DNA of 64,000 nt, taken from Enterobacter cloacae. Its GTDB lineage: Bacteria; Pseudomonadota; Gammaproteobacteria; Enterobacterales; Enterobacteriaceae. The DNA lies in the NCBI RefSeq assembly GCF_011078175.1, contig NZ_JAALCJ010000010.1:1-64000 (forward strand). The letters run 5' to 3'. The stretch's first letter is position 1. Each line of letters starts with the position of its first letter. This document shows positions 46,064 through 55,232 of the stretch, in pieces. Made by a program: the position numbers and the translations under genes. A model generated the notes under the pieces. It saw only the letters and a program-made list of their open reading frames with translations. It had not been told where the DNA came from and made no database searches.

Positions 46064-46948
46064 TCAAAACGCCCTGGGTACGACAGAGCACGGATCCTGG
46101 TGAATAATGACGTCTGACCCAGGGAAACGCTGCAAAATCGCCTGCTCCACCTGTTCAGCGACCATATGCGCCTGAACCAGTGGCAGGTTGTCTTCCATTT
46201 CCAAATGAATCTGTATAAAGCGGGTCGGCCCTGACTGCCGCGTACGAAGATCGTGAGCACCACTGACGCCGGGCCATTGGGTCACGATGGCATAAATTTC
46301 ATTACGTTCTGCGTCCGGAAGCGCACGGTCAAGAAGCGACTGTACCGCGTCATACCCCATCCGCAACGCGCTATATAAAATATAGATCCCTATCCCTAAC
46401 GCAAACAACGCATCGGCCCGATGCCAGCCATACCAGGCCAGACCGAGCGCAATAAGAATAGCCCCATTCATCATAACATCAGACTGATAATGAAGCATAT
46501 CGGCCCGTACAGCCTGGCTTTGTGTTTTGCGTACGACCCAGCGCTGGAACGTTACAAGAACAAGTGTGCTTATAAGTGCGACTACCGTTACGACCACGCC
46601 AACGCCCGGATCGTTCATCGGGGAAGGCGAAATAAGGTGCTGAATGCCGGTCAAAAACAGGAACAGCGCAGAGCCGGAAATAAACATGCTTTGCGCCAGC
46701 GCGGCCAGCGATTCCGCTTTGCCGTGGCCAAACGTATGTTCTTCATCCGCCGGTTGCAGCGAGTAGCGGACCACCAGCAGATTCGTCAGCGAGGCGGCAA
46801 TATCCACTAACGAGTCCACCAACGCCGCCAGAATACTGACCGAGCCGGTGTACCACCATGCGAAAATTTTAATGATCAGCAAACACGACGCCATCACCGT
46901 CGCGGCTATTGCGGCCCGGCTTACCAGCCGTCCATAGGATTGATTCAT
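46064..46948 (-). CDS. fieF: ferrous-iron efflux pump, cation diffusion facilitator
   Basis: FieF (YiiP) is the structurally characterised CDF antiporter that exports Fe(II) and Zn(II) in exchange for protons. The 294-residue product has six transmembrane helices; the transport-site residues appear in [15 protein letters not shown] (Asp near 45 and 49) and [11 protein letters not shown] (His 153, Asp 157), and the cytoplasmic C-terminal domain has the metal-bridging HIDLEMED-like segment [14 protein letters not shown] and the final HQDPCSV. The extreme C-terminus is about six residues shorter than in K-12 (ends VVPRAF). The start at 46948 gives MNQSYGRL. Confidence 0.95.
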   Translation of the reverse strand: MNQSYGRLVSRAAIAATVMASCLLIIKIFAWWYTGSVSILAALVDSLVDIAASLTNLLVVRYSLQPADEEHTFGHGKAESLAALAQSMFISGSALFLFLTGIQHLISPSPMNDPGVGVVVTVVALISTLVLVTFQRWVVRKTQSQAVRADMLHYQSDVMMNGAILIALGLAWYGWHRADALFALGIGIYILYSALRMGYDAVQSLLDRALPDAERNEIYAIVTQWPGVSGAHDLRTRQSGPTRFIQIHLEMEDNLPLVQAHMVAEQVEQAILQRFPGSDVIIHQDPCSVVPRAF

Positions 46949-47037
46949 AAACACTCCTGTCATGCCATGGCGCTAGTATAACGGATGGTGGTGGAGTGAA
47001 AGGATGAATAAAGCGTTAACAAACCTGAACGACGGGC

Positions 47038-47095
47038 AAAAAAAACCCCCACATCATGTGGGGGAAGACAGGGATGGTGTCTATGGCAAGGAAAA
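47038..47095 (-). ncRNA. cpxQ: CpxQ small RNA from the cpxP 3' end
   Basis: CpxQ is the Hfq-bound RNA cut by RNase E from the cpxP mRNA 3' region; it represses envelope protein mRNAs and limits inner-membrane damage. The minus-strand 58 nt starting TTTTCCTTGCCATAGACACC (47095) and ending in the CCCCCACATGATGTGGGGG terminator with eight T are almost identical to the E. coli RNA, including the two seed regions. It lies directly after the cpxP stop codon. Confidence 0.92.
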
Positions 47096-47101
47096 CAGGG
47101 T

Positions 47102-47608
47102 TTACTGGTTACTACGGGTACTGCTATTGCTACTGAAAAGCGTCATATCTGAGCTTCGCTGCATCCGTGCAACCTCACGCAACTGGTTCATACGTTGCTG
47201 ATGTTTGGTATTCAAAACCGCTTGCTGCTCGGGCGTTAGCAGGTGGAACATCTGGTTGCGGACCTTCGCCATCTCTACCTGGCGGGCAACCTGTTCCTGC
47301 GCCATTTTTTCGGCCTGAGCGCGCACAGCGCTTTCGTCAAAATTTTCTGCGGTGACAAGGCGATGCATTGTCTCCATTTCGCTAACATTAGCAGGGGGCT
47401 GGTCGTGTCTTGCCCTCTGCATCAGATCTCGCATCTGTTGACGCTGATGTTCGGTTAAACTTATGCCGTCAAACATATGGCTTTGGCTGCTGTGCTGCGT
47501 GGTGCCCTCTGCTAAGGAGCCGTTATCGCTGATGATAGCTACAGCAGCCTGGCTAAACGTACTGAAGGCCAGCGTTGAGGCCATGACGGCAGCGGTAACT
47601 TTGCGCAT
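47102..47608 (-). CDS. cpxP: periplasmic Cpx pathway inhibitor CpxP
   Basis: CpxP is a periplasmic adaptor that holds the CpxA sensor inactive and helps deliver misfolded proteins to DegP. The 168-residue product has a signal peptide ([22 protein letters not shown]) and two LTxxQ motifs ([12 protein letters not shown] near residue 50, [10 protein letters not shown] near 127). The ATG at 47608 gives the E. coli start; an in-frame GTG one codon upstream is also possible. The region after the signal peptide ([20 protein letters not shown]) differs from K-12. It diverges from cpxRA across a CpxR box. Confidence 0.95.
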   Translation of the reverse strand: MRKVTAAVMASTLAFSTFSQAAVAIISDNGSLAEGTTQHSSQSHMFDGISLTEHQRQQMRDLMQRARHDQPPANVSEMETMHRLVTAENFDESAVRAQAEKMAQEQVARQVEMAKVRNQMFHLLTPEQQAVLNTKHQQRMNQLREVARMQRSSDMTLFSSNSSTRSNQ

Positions 47609-47688
47609 CACTTGCTCCCAAAATCTTTCGTGTCGCGATTCAACGAGAGACAGTCTACGATTCAGGCTGCAAACATGCGTCAGGGGGT

Positions 47689-47703
47689 GTAAAACAACGT
47701 AAA
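47689..47703. promoter_or_regulatory. CpxR box between cpxP and cpxR
   Basis: GTAAA-ACAAC-GTAAA is an exact match to the CpxR consensus GTAAA-N5-GTAAA and lies in the 150-bp divergent control region, as in E. coli where phosphorylated CpxR activates cpxP strongly and itself. Confidence 0.92.
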
Positions 47704-47758
47704 GTCATGGATTAGATAGCCTTGATGTCGTAATTTCTGCCTCGGAGGTATTTAAACA

Positions 47759-48457
47759 ATGAATAAAATCCTGTTAGTTGATGATGACCGAGAGCTCACA
47801 TCCCTTTTAAAGGAGTTGCTCGACATGGAAGGCTTCAACGTCCTGGTTGCCCATGATGGCGAGCAGGCGCTGAGTCTCCTTGACGACAGCATCGATTTAC
47901 TTTTACTCGACGTCATGATGCCGAAGAAAAACGGTATTGATACGCTGAAAGAACTTCGCCAGACACACCAGACCCCCGTTATTATGCTGACCGCACGCGG
48001 CAGCGAACTTGACCGCGTGCTTGGCCTTGAGCTGGGTGCGGATGACTATTTGCCTAAGCCGTTCAACGATCGTGAACTGGTGGCCCGTATTCGCGCTATC
48101 CTGCGCCGTTCTCACTGGAGCGAGCAGCAGCAGAATACCGACAACAGCTCGCCGACGCTGGAGGTAGACTCCCTGAGCCTGAATCCGGGTCGTCAGGAAG
48201 CGAGCTTCGACGGCCAGGCACTGGAGTTGACCGGCACAGAGTTCACGCTGCTTTATCTGCTGGCACAGCACCTCGGTCAGGTGGTATCACGTGAACACTT
48301 AAGTCAGGAAGTGCTGGGTAAGCGTCTCACACCGTTTGACCGCGCCATCGACATGCATATCTCTAACCTGCGCCGCAAGCTGCCGGAGCGTAAAGACGGT
48401 CACCCATGGTTTAAAACCCTGCGTGGGCGCGGCTATCTGATGGTTTCCGCTTCATGA
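47759..48457 (+). CDS. cpxR: envelope stress response regulator CpxR
   Basis: CpxR is the OmpR-family regulator of the Cpx envelope-stress response. The 232-residue product has a receiver domain with the acidic DDDRE site, the phosphoacceptor aspartate in LLLLDVMMPKKNG (residue 51) and the lysine of LPKPFNDRE, then a winged-helix domain ending in RGRGYLMVSAS. The gene overlaps cpxA by 4 bp (ATGA), so the two are translationally coupled. Confidence 0.98.
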   Translation: MNKILLVDDDRELTSLLKELLDMEGFNVLVAHDGEQALSLLDDSIDLLLLDVMMPKKNGIDTLKELRQTHQTPVIMLTARGSELDRVLGLELGADDYLPKPFNDRELVARIRAILRRSHWSEQQQNTDNSSPTLEVDSLSLNPGRQEASFDGQALELTGTEFTLLYLLAQHLGQVVSREHLSQEVLGKRLTPFDRAIDMHISNLRRKLPERKDGHPWFKTLRGRGYLMVSAS

Positions 48458-49827
48458 TAGGCAGCTTAACCGCCCGCATTTTTGCCATCTTCTGGCTAAC
48501 GCTGGCCCTGGTTTTAATGCTCGTGTTGATGTTGCCAAAACTCGACTCACGCCAGATGACGGAGCTTCTTGACAGCGAGCAACGTCAGGGCGTGATGATC
48601 GAGCAGCATGTTGAAGCGGAGCTGGCAAACGATCCGCCGAACGATTTAATGTGGTGGCGCAGGCTGTTTCGCGCTATCGACAAGTGGGCGCCGCCCGGGC
48701 AACGTCTTTTGCTGGTGACCAGCGAAGGCCGCGTCATTGGGGCCGATCGCAATGAAATGCAGATTATCCGCAACTTTATTGGCCAGGCGGATAATGCCGA
48801 TCACCCACAGAAAAAGAAATATGGTCGGGTAGAGATGGTTGGTCCTTTCTCGGTACGCGATGGGGAAGACAATTACCAGCTCTACCTGATTCGCCCTGCG
48901 AGCAGTTCCCAGTCCGATTTTATCAACCTGCTGTTCGACCGTCCGCTCCTGCTGCTGATTGTTACCATGCTGGTCAGTTCCCCGCTGCTGCTATGGCTGG
49001 CGTGGAGTCTGGCGAAACCCGCACGTAAGCTTAAAAACGCCGCCGACGAAGTGGCACAGGGTAACCTGCGACAACACCCTGAGCTGGAAGCGGGGCCGCA
49101 GGAGTTCCTTGCCGCCGGGACCAGCTTTAACCAGATGGTCTCTGCTCTTGATCGCATGATGACCGCGCAGCAACGCCTGCTGTCGGATATCTCCCACGAG
49201 CTGCGGACGCCGCTCACGCGCTTACAGCTGGGTACCGCCCTGCTGCGCCGCCGCAGCGGTGAGAGCAAAGAGCTGGAGCGTATTGAGACGGAAGCGCATC
49301 GCCTGGACAGCATGATCAACGACCTGCTGGTAATGTCACGCAATCAGCAGAAAAACGCGCTGGTGAGTGAAACGGTGAAAGCCAATCACCTCTGGCATGA
49401 GGTGCTGGACAACGCGGCGTTCGAAGCGGAACAGATGGGTAAATCATTCACCATCAACTTCCCGCCGGGCCCGTGGCCGTTGTACGGTAACCCCAACACG
49501 CTGGAAAGCGCGCTGGAGAATATTGTGCGTAACGCCCTGCGCTACTCGCATACGAAGATAGAGGTGGCGTTCTCGGTGGATAAAGACGGCATCACCGTTA
49601 TCGTGGATGACGATGGTCCTGGCGTCAGCCCGGAAGATCGCGAGCAGATTTTCCGCCCCTTCTACCGCACCGACGAAGCGCGTGACCGGGAATCTGGCGG
49701 TACGGGGCTGGGCCTGGCGATTGTTGAAACCGCCATGCAGCAGCACCGTGGCTGGGTGAAAGCCGACGACAGCCCGCTGGGCGGGTTGCGGTTAACGCTG
49801 TGGCTGCCGCTGTATAAGCGTTCGTAG
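48454..49827 (+). CDS. cpxA: envelope stress sensor kinase CpxA
   Basis: CpxA phosphorylates and dephosphorylates CpxR. The 457-residue product has two transmembrane segments (about residues 8-28 and 163-185) flanking a periplasmic sensor, a HAMP domain (LAKPARKLKNAADEV), the phosphoacceptor histidine in DISHELRTPLTRLQ (about 248) and an ATPase domain with N, G1 and G2 boxes (ENIVRNALRYS, DDDGPGV, GTGLGLAIV). It is the second gene of cpxRA; its start overlaps the cpxR stop. Confidence 0.97.
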   Translation: MIGSLTARIFAIFWLTLALVLMLVLMLPKLDSRQMTELLDSEQRQGVMIEQHVEAELANDPPNDLMWWRRLFRAIDKWAPPGQRLLLVTSEGRVIGADRNEMQIIRNFIGQADNADHPQKKKYGRVEMVGPFSVRDGEDNYQLYLIRPASSSQSDFINLLFDRPLLLLIVTMLVSSPLLLWLAWSLAKPARKLKNAADEVAQGNLRQHPELEAGPQEFLAAGTSFNQMVSALDRMMTAQQRLLSDISHELRTPLTRLQLGTALLRRRSGESKELERIETEAHRLDSMINDLLVMSRNQQKNALVSETVKANHLWHEVLDNAAFEAEQMGKSFTINFPPGPWPLYGNPNTLESALENIVRNALRYSHTKIEVAFSVDKDGITVIVDDDGPGVSPEDREQIFRPFYRTDEARDRESGGTGLGLAIVETAMQQHRGWVKADDSPLGGLRLTLWLPLYKRS

Positions 49828-49830
49828 TTT

Positions 49831-49903
49831 TCCCCTCACCCCGGCCCTCACCCCAAAAGGGCGAGGGTGCTTCAAGTCCCCTCTCCCCTTTGGGGTGAGG
49901 GGT
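49831..49903. repeat. CCCTCTCCC-type palindromic repeat, copy 7 (double)
   Basis: CCCCTCACCCCGGCCCTCACCCCAAAAGGGCGAGGG followed by CCCCTCTCCCCTTTGGGGTGAGGGG. Two related hairpins sit between the convergent cpxA and yiiM genes. Confidence 0.8.
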
Positions 49904-49914
49904 AAGGCGTAGCC

Positions 49915-50589
49915 TTATCTCCCCCACAGTCTCCGCGAACTGCTCTCGATCTTGCCGCTTATACGCCGCTTCTGCATCGTTCTCGTCCAGCTGGTCGATA
50001 ACCCCGCCGCCGACAGCAGGCGGTGATACTGCTCGTCGTCAAACGGCATATGCCACGCAATGGCACAGGCTTCATAAACGGAGACATCGCTCAGCCGCGA
50101 CGCCAGCTCAAGCGGCGCATCCGCTGAAACCTGTCCAGCCAGCACCACGCGGTACAGCCAGCCGGTCTTGCCCGCATTTTGTAGCTGGGCCGACATATCC
50201 TGAATGCCGAAATGGTAGTTGAGCTTGAAGCACGGCGAGCGGGGCTGCGTCACCTGAATCAGGGCATCGCCCCAGCGATAAATATCGCCAATAAAGACGT
50301 TCTTCTCCGTCAGCCCTTCCGTTGAGAGATTTTCGCCAAACGCTGGCGCGACGAAGAGGTCCGCCTGTTCGGGGAATTCGGCTTTCCAGTGCTGATAGTG
50401 CTCACGCGGATAGTGGCACAGCGCGCGTTCGGGCCCGCCGTGGATTTTCTTTTCGGCCTGCTCATCGCCCGCCAGACCGAGATCGGTTAACGTCAGTTCA
50501 CCGTCGACCTGCACTTTGGCAATGGCGCTCGGGCGGCTGCCGTCGTACTCCCTTACCTTGCCTGTAAACACATTCACCGGGTAATGCAT
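49915..50589 (-). CDS. yiiM: MOSC domain protein YiiM
   Basis: YiiM is a molybdenum-cofactor-dependent protein in which a MOSC domain holds the cofactor; in E. coli it is linked to detoxification of N-hydroxylated compounds. The 224-residue product has the MOSC cysteine in VTQPRSPCFKLNYHFG (about residue 125), GDEQAEKKIHGG near 42 and a C-terminal 3-alpha domain (ACAIAWHMPFDDEQYHRLL). The ATG at 50589 (MHYPVNVFTG) is the family start; the frame is open further upstream into the sodA-type repeat. In K-12 kdgT lies between yiiM and sodA; here a fimbrial operon does. Confidence 0.95.
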   Translation of the reverse strand: MHYPVNVFTGKVREYDGSRPSAIAKVQVDGELTLTDLGLAGDEQAEKKIHGGPERALCHYPREHYQHWKAEFPEQADLFVAPAFGENLSTEGLTEKNVFIGDIYRWGDALIQVTQPRSPCFKLNYHFGIQDMSAQLQNAGKTGWLYRVVLAGQVSADAPLELASRLSDVSVYEACAIAWHMPFDDEQYHRLLSAAGLSTSWTRTMQKRRISGKIESSSRRLWGR

Positions 50590-50610
50590 CGCTGCCTCCA
50601 TTACGCAGAT

Positions 50611-50668
50611 ACAAAAAAGCGAGTCATCAGACTCGCTTCTCACAGGCGTCAATGCAACCTTATTTTTT
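50611..50668. repeat. sodA 3'-end direct repeat, distal copy (next to yiiM)
   Basis: This 58-bp stretch repeats 57044-57102 in the same orientation, with one base change (G or A within CAGGCRTC) and one extra A in the A-run of the other copy. On the minus strand it holds two lysine codons, a TAA stop and a terminator hairpin (AGCGAGTC-TGAT-GACTCGCT) with a T-run. In this copy the lysine codons and stop end the distal fimbrial chaperone gene. Confidence 0.95.
50617..50640 (-). terminator. terminator of the fimbrial operon (sodA-type)
   Basis: On the minus strand AGCGAGTC-TGAT-GACTCGCT is followed by six T. It lies about 20 bp after the last fimbrial gene and is a second copy of the sodA terminator at 57051-57074. 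Confidence 0.88.
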
Positions 50669-51382
50669 TGCATGAAGCGGGTACTGCCTCACGGCATGAT
50701 TCCCGTAATCGTCAATGACTACTGCGTTCACGCTTAACGCCATCGTTAATGGTTTTCCTTCCACAAGCGGATAGCGCTTCGTACTCAAAGGGGACGACAT
50801 CATGTCCGGTAATTGCTCAACCGCCCGACGTGTGTCGTGTGTCGTTACGGATAACGCCGCAAATGAAACATAATACGGCGTAGGGTTTTCACAGACGATA
50901 GCGTCGCCATCCCTGTAAAATCGCAGCTTTTCTGCCGCCGTTTCCGGTGCAGTAAGCGAAGCAGGCCGCCAGAAAACTTTCATCTGCGTATTCATCGTCA
51001 GCACCACGCTCTGCGCCTGAGCGGGTTGCTCAGCCTGAGTGGGTGGGATTTCGTAAAGATTGAGCCAAAATACCGATTCGCGATCGGCGGGAAGCGACGA
51101 CCCATTGTATATCAACCGAAGCCCCTGCATGGCCTTAGGCTGCAAGCGGAACAGCGCAGGCACGGCGACAAACGGGGTTTTGACGCGACCGGGCAAAACC
51201 GTCACGTCCCCCTCATCAACCCATGTCTGCACAACGATGGGCCACGGGTTGGTATTCACCACCATCAGGCTTTGCTGTGTCTGGCCTTCCCGGAACACCA
51301 CGCGCGTCGAAGAGGCAATAATGCCTCCGGATGCGGCAAACGAGCAGAGCGTGAGCAGGCTGATGAGCATAAGGCGCATCAT
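50660..51382 (-). CDS. periplasmic fimbrial chaperone, distal gene of the operon
   Basis: This 240-residue protein has a signal peptide (MMRLMLISLLTLCSFAASG) and the two immunoglobulin-like domains of PapD/FimC chaperones: the F1 region TRVVFREGQTQQSLMVVN, the signature FWLNLYEIPP near residue 107 and the hinge NTQMKVFWRPASL. A terminal region IDDYGN matches the family. The start ATG overlaps the adhesin stop (ATGA). The last two lysine codons and the stop lie in the sodA-derived repeat, so part of the C-terminus comes from the insertion boundary. It is a second chaperone in the operon and probably assists the tip adhesin. Confidence 0.9.
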   Translation of the reverse strand: MMRLMLISLLTLCSFAASGGIIASSTRVVFREGQTQQSLMVVNTNPWPIVVQTWVDEGDVTVLPGRVKTPFVAVPALFRLQPKAMQGLRLIYNGSSLPADRESVFWLNLYEIPPTQAEQPAQAQSVVLTMNTQMKVFWRPASLTAPETAAEKLRFYRDGDAIVCENPTPYYVSFAALSVTTHDTRRAVEQLPDMMSSPLSTKRYPLVEGKPLTMALSVNAVVIDDYGNHAVRQYPLHAKK

Positions 51383-52695
51383 TGCACTTTTACCCATACG
51401 TAGGCTTTCGCATCCACTTTTCCTGCCGTCACCTGCGCCCCAGGGAGCCGGGTCAGGAAGGCATTAAAATTAATCACATAGTCGCTCATTTTGCTGGTCG
51501 GATCCGTACTTATCAGCGTTGCCCCGGCGCGCACCGGATACCATCCGGCACTGTTTCCGAGTGCGCAATTCGATGTTGTGCAGCGATTCCAGCCTATAAA
51601 CTGGCGCATAACGCCATCGCTGGCGTTCTGGATTTGGATCCCTACGCCACCCGCCACGCCCGCCTGCCCGTAACCATCGGAAAGCAGATGACTGACCCCA
51701 CCGCTGCCGTTTACCAGGCCTAAGCTTTGCGCGGTAAGATAACTTTCGTAAGGCACCTGTAGACCCAGCGCCGTCTGGTTCTGGTCGACACCGCTGGTTG
51801 CGGCCCCCTCGCACCGTACGCGGACGGTAAAACCGGCCCGGGCAGATTTACCGTTCTGGAGATCGTTTTTCGATATCGTCGGGAACACCACCACTGGCGT
51901 CACGTACTTTGCCACGCAGGTCGCGGTGGTGGTCAGCGTTGACGCCGGCGCATTGCCCATATTCAGAGCCATCCAGTTGTCGTACCACCAGCCTGCGAAG
52001 CTGAAAGCGGAATCACCGGTATCGCAGTACGCATCATTATTTTTACTGCCCGGAGAGCAAAAGGAGACATACCCGTTTGGCTGGTTACAACCGCCATAAT
52101 TACCGCTGCTGATGGGGGTGCCGCAGTAAGCGTTTGGTGCCCCGCCTGAGGGGGTGATAGCACTGACCCGGATAGCCTCCGCCCGGATTGGGCTGAAGTC
52201 TTTCACCCGGATTTGAATCTGCTTTCCATCTGCCGAAACAGCATAATTTTTCATGGGAATACGCTGGTAGTTGCGGGTAAAGACCGTCCCGGAATTCATA
52301 TGCGTCAGGCGCAACCCAACATAGTTAAACCAGGTCCCAAACACGTTCGGATTACCGGACGCCTGACCCATGTCCCAGAACCCGCTGCTGCGATCGTCGC
52401 CGTTGGTCGCGATGATTTCAAAGATGTTGTTGGCGTCAGAGATGTCGCAGACCCACAGAATATCATCCGGGCTGTTGTAGCGCGGGTTGTCGGAGAAACG
52501 CACAACGCTGCTGGCGAGAACCGTCCCCACAGGCTGAAGCTCAACGCTGGAGAGATTAATGCGCCCCAGGCCAATCCCGGTGCCATAGCTGTCCTCTTCC
52601 GTTCGCTGGAAGTTTGGCCCTTTTTGGCACTGTGCGCTGACGGCCACGCTGGCCCCGCAGAGCACAAGTGCCAAAACACAACGTGGAATAGTCAT
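51379..52695 (-). CDS. fimbrial tip adhesin-like protein
   Basis: A 438-residue secreted protein with a signal peptide (RCVLALVLCGASVAVSA). The N-terminal two-thirds is a cysteine-containing domain with several aromatic-rich segments (GFWDMGQASG, FAGWWYDNWMALNMG) that resembles no family I can name; it is likely the receptor-binding domain. From about residue 255 the sequence looks like a pilin domain, with the strand pattern CVAKYVTPVVVFPTISKND ... FTVRVRCEG similar to the start of the major subunit, and a terminal hydrophobic strand KAYVWVKVQ. Position after the usher and size fit a two-domain tip adhesin. Ligand unknown. Confidence 0.82.
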   Translation of the reverse strand: MTIPRCVLALVLCGASVAVSAQCQKGPNFQRTEEDSYGTGIGLGRINLSSVELQPVGTVLASSVVRFSDNPRYNSPDDILWVCDISDANNIFEIIATNGDDRSSGFWDMGQASGNPNVFGTWFNYVGLRLTHMNSGTVFTRNYQRIPMKNYAVSADGKQIQIRVKDFSPIRAEAIRVSAITPSGGAPNAYCGTPISSGNYGGCNQPNGYVSFCSPGSKNNDAYCDTGDSAFSFAGWWYDNWMALNMGNAPASTLTTTATCVAKYVTPVVVFPTISKNDLQNGKSARAGFTVRVRCEGAATSGVDQNQTALGLQVPYESYLTAQSLGLVNGSGGVSHLLSDGYGQAGVAGGVGIQIQNASDGVMRQFIGWNRCTTSNCALGNSAGWYPVRAGATLISTDPTSKMSDYVINFNAFLTRLPGAQVTAGKVDAKAYVWVKVQ

Positions 52696-52711
52696 TTGAA
52701 ATTATCCTCCT

Positions 52712-55216
52712 TTAGCGGCAAGGGAGCGACAAAAGCTGCAACGGCTCGTCGGTTGCAGGAGCAGTCCAGTCAATCCGGCAGCGATCAGCCGCGCGCTCTC
52801 CCCATTTCACCTGTAACGTTCCCTTTTGCCCGTTAGCACGAAGGTAAATCTGGTTCGCCTGCCCGACCATACCAACGCTGTTGCCGTATTCGTCATACGC
52901 AGCCGCCCCCAGCGGGATCGGATCTGTGCCTTCACGAAGCGCGGTAATAAGCATGGCCTGCCCGCGCAGTGTTGCGAAGCGCAGACGAACCATCGCACCC
53001 GCTGAGGGTGCAACGCGCTGCTGGGTTGTTTGCAGTTCAGCCTGGTCATTCATATTTTGCGGATCGAGACTCACCACGTTGTACTGATAAGGCATCAGCG
53101 CCGGCGCAAGGCCATGCCCAAAGCGGTTGACCGTCGCGCCTTGCCCGCCCATGATTTTTGCGCCATCGGCTCCGGGGGCCTCGACAAGCGCAAAGGTATC
53201 GCCGATATAAGGGCCCGGTGTGATGCCACCACGATGCGCCACCAGCCCTCCCTGTAGCGAGGCGGAGGCCTGCCAGTATTGTGGGGAGACCGAGACTGAC
53301 GCCGCCCCATTAGCCCAAGGGAAGTTTTTCTGCACATTCCCGCCCCAGACCGACTGGCCGCCTTTTTCGTCAGTCGCATAGTTCAGGCTGTAGCTAAGCG
53401 GATTGTGCTCGCCATACTGTCCGCTCAGCGTTGTCTGATAGCTGCCCTCTTCATCTTTCACGTGGTTGGCGCTAACGGACAGCAGCGGAGAATAACGGCC
53501 GCTGCCGAGTGGAATTGACATCGACAGCGACCACATCGTCTGGCTCTCAGCCTGCCAGGTAGGTGTCCAGGATGTCGTTGTGCTGTCAGGCGCAAGGCGG
53601 TACGTTCGTGCACCGGCCAGACTCAGCGAAATACCGTTCGCGAACGTTTTGTTCCAGCTTATCTGTAACTGCTTGTCTCGCCCCTTGCTGTCGCGATAAT
53701 CCTGCGTAGAAACAGAGAGATTGAGACTCCCCAGGACATCCATCGTCTGGCTGGCGGAAAGCTCGACACGCGAACGCTGACGCCAGGAGGCCGACTGCCA
53801 CTCGTCTCCAGAGGAAACAGCATTCCGCGCCCCCAGCACGTCATACAATTCGGCATAGTTGGCTGTCGAATAGCGGTATCCCGCCAGCGCAACTGACGTC
53901 CCGGTTTGTGGGAAAAATTTGCTGTAGTTGATGCGAAACATCCAGCCGTTCTGCCAGCCGTTGTCCATGATCTGAGCATGGGAGAAGGTGCTGTCGACTC
54001 CCACCGCGCCCAGCGATGAGCTGTACACGCCGCCAAGCATTATCGCCTGAAAACCGTTCGCCAGCTGGTTACCCATGTTGAGCGTTAGCGCATTGTTAAC
54101 CCCCTGCTGCCAGACAATTTCACTAAACACATCGTCATCGCCCACATCACGCACGCGCCCTACGGTGGCGGAATATTCAAATTGCCCTGCCCGAATGGAT
54201 TCCGGCAGAGCGGAAAACGGTACGTTGAAGGTACTTTCACTGCCATCGGCTTCGGTGACGACCACTGTCAGATCGCCAGCAAAATTGGTGGGATAAAGAT
54301 CGTTAATTTCGAACGCACCCGGCGCAACCGTGGTTTCGTAAAGCGAAATAGTGCCCTGACGGATGACCACTTTCGCATTGCTATGGGCAATGCCCCGCAC
54401 GACAGGTGCATAGCCACGCTGCGAATCAGGACGCATACGCAGATCGGACGCCATCTGAACACCCCGGAAACTCATCCCGGAAAAAAATCGGCCATCGGTA
54501 AAACCCTCTCCCAGCGTCAGTTCACTTCGTAATGGAAGAACCGCTCGCTGGACATAACGCCGCGCCGTGGTCCAGCGGCTTCCGTAGTCAGTGTCATAGT
54601 TCAACGTCGATTGCTGGCGGTAACGCCATAGCCCAAGGTTAAATCCGCCGTTCAGGCTCAGGTAGGTTGAGTCGGAGGTATCATTGCCCTGCCCCCGCTG
54701 GGTTACCCGATACTGGTTCACCATGTAGTTAACTAACAGCATGGTTTCACCCGCATCTACCTGGCTTTCATTAACGCCCCCTCGCGGCAGCGTGTTAAGC
54801 AAGTTCTGGGGTATGGAGAAATCGAGCCGGGCCTGCGCAAGAGACCAACTGACGCTTACCGTCTGTAAAGCGGTGCTGGAAGGGCGGTAACACTTTTCGC
54901 CCTGGGTCATCGGCTGCATCTTTAAGCCAATGCGGTCAAGCAAGTCCCGGCTAAAGCAAGGCGTAACCCCTGCGCCATCTGGCGAAAACGTCACGTCTTC
55001 CTGCGACAGGCGCTGCTGATTGATATACACATCAAGCGAGTAATTCCCGGGCTTTATCAATGTGTCGCGATCTAAGCGCTGGAGATCTTGCTGGCTTAAT
55101 CCCATGCCGCGCAGGAGGTCTGCATCAAAAAAGACGTCCTGTTTGTCCGCTTCACAGGAGAATGTGGTCGCCAGTAAAACACCGGACAGCGAGAGGAGAC
55201 CGGGTGAGCGCATCAT
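52712..55216 (-). CDS. outer membrane fimbrial usher
   Basis: The usher is the outer membrane pore and assembly platform for fimbriae. The 834-residue product has a signal peptide (MMRSPGLLSLSGVLLATTFS), an N-terminal chaperone-binding domain (FDADLLRGMGLSQQDLQ, KPGNYSLDVYINQQRL), the usher signature region SDLRMRPDSQRGYAPVVRGIA near residue 265, the long 24-strand barrel with a plug, and C-terminal domains ending in a cysteine pair (DRC ... SLPCR). The ATG at 55216 lies five bases after GGAGG; an upstream GTG at 55222 is possible. It begins 16 bp after the first chaperone gene. Confidence 0.93.
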   Translation of the reverse strand: MMRSPGLLSLSGVLLATTFSCEADKQDVFFDADLLRGMGLSQQDLQRLDRDTLIKPGNYSLDVYINQQRLSQEDVTFSPDGAGVTPCFSRDLLDRIGLKMQPMTQGEKCYRPSSTALQTVSVSWSLAQARLDFSIPQNLLNTLPRGGVNESQVDAGETMLLVNYMVNQYRVTQRGQGNDTSDSTYLSLNGGFNLGLWRYRQQSTLNYDTDYGSRWTTARRYVQRAVLPLRSELTLGEGFTDGRFFSGMSFRGVQMASDLRMRPDSQRGYAPVVRGIAHSNAKVVIRQGTISLYETTVAPGAFEINDLYPTNFAGDLTVVVTEADGSESTFNVPFSALPESIRAGQFEYSATVGRVRDVGDDDVFSEIVWQQGVNNALTLNMGNQLANGFQAIMLGGVYSSSLGAVGVDSTFSHAQIMDNGWQNGWMFRINYSKFFPQTGTSVALAGYRYSTANYAELYDVLGARNAVSSGDEWQSASWRQRSRVELSASQTMDVLGSLNLSVSTQDYRDSKGRDKQLQISWNKTFANGISLSLAGARTYRLAPDSTTTSWTPTWQAESQTMWSLSMSIPLGSGRYSPLLSVSANHVKDEEGSYQTTLSGQYGEHNPLSYSLNYATDEKGGQSVWGGNVQKNFPWANGAASVSVSPQYWQASASLQGGLVAHRGGITPGPYIGDTFALVEAPGADGAKIMGGQGATVNRFGHGLAPALMPYQYNVVSLDPQNMNDQAELQTTQQRVAPSAGAMVRLRFATLRGQAMLITALREGTDPIPLGAAAYDEYGNSVGMVGQANQIYLRANGQKGTLQVKWGERAADRCRIDWTAPATDEPLQLLSLPCR

Positions 55217-55232
55217 GTTCACCTCCCCGTAT

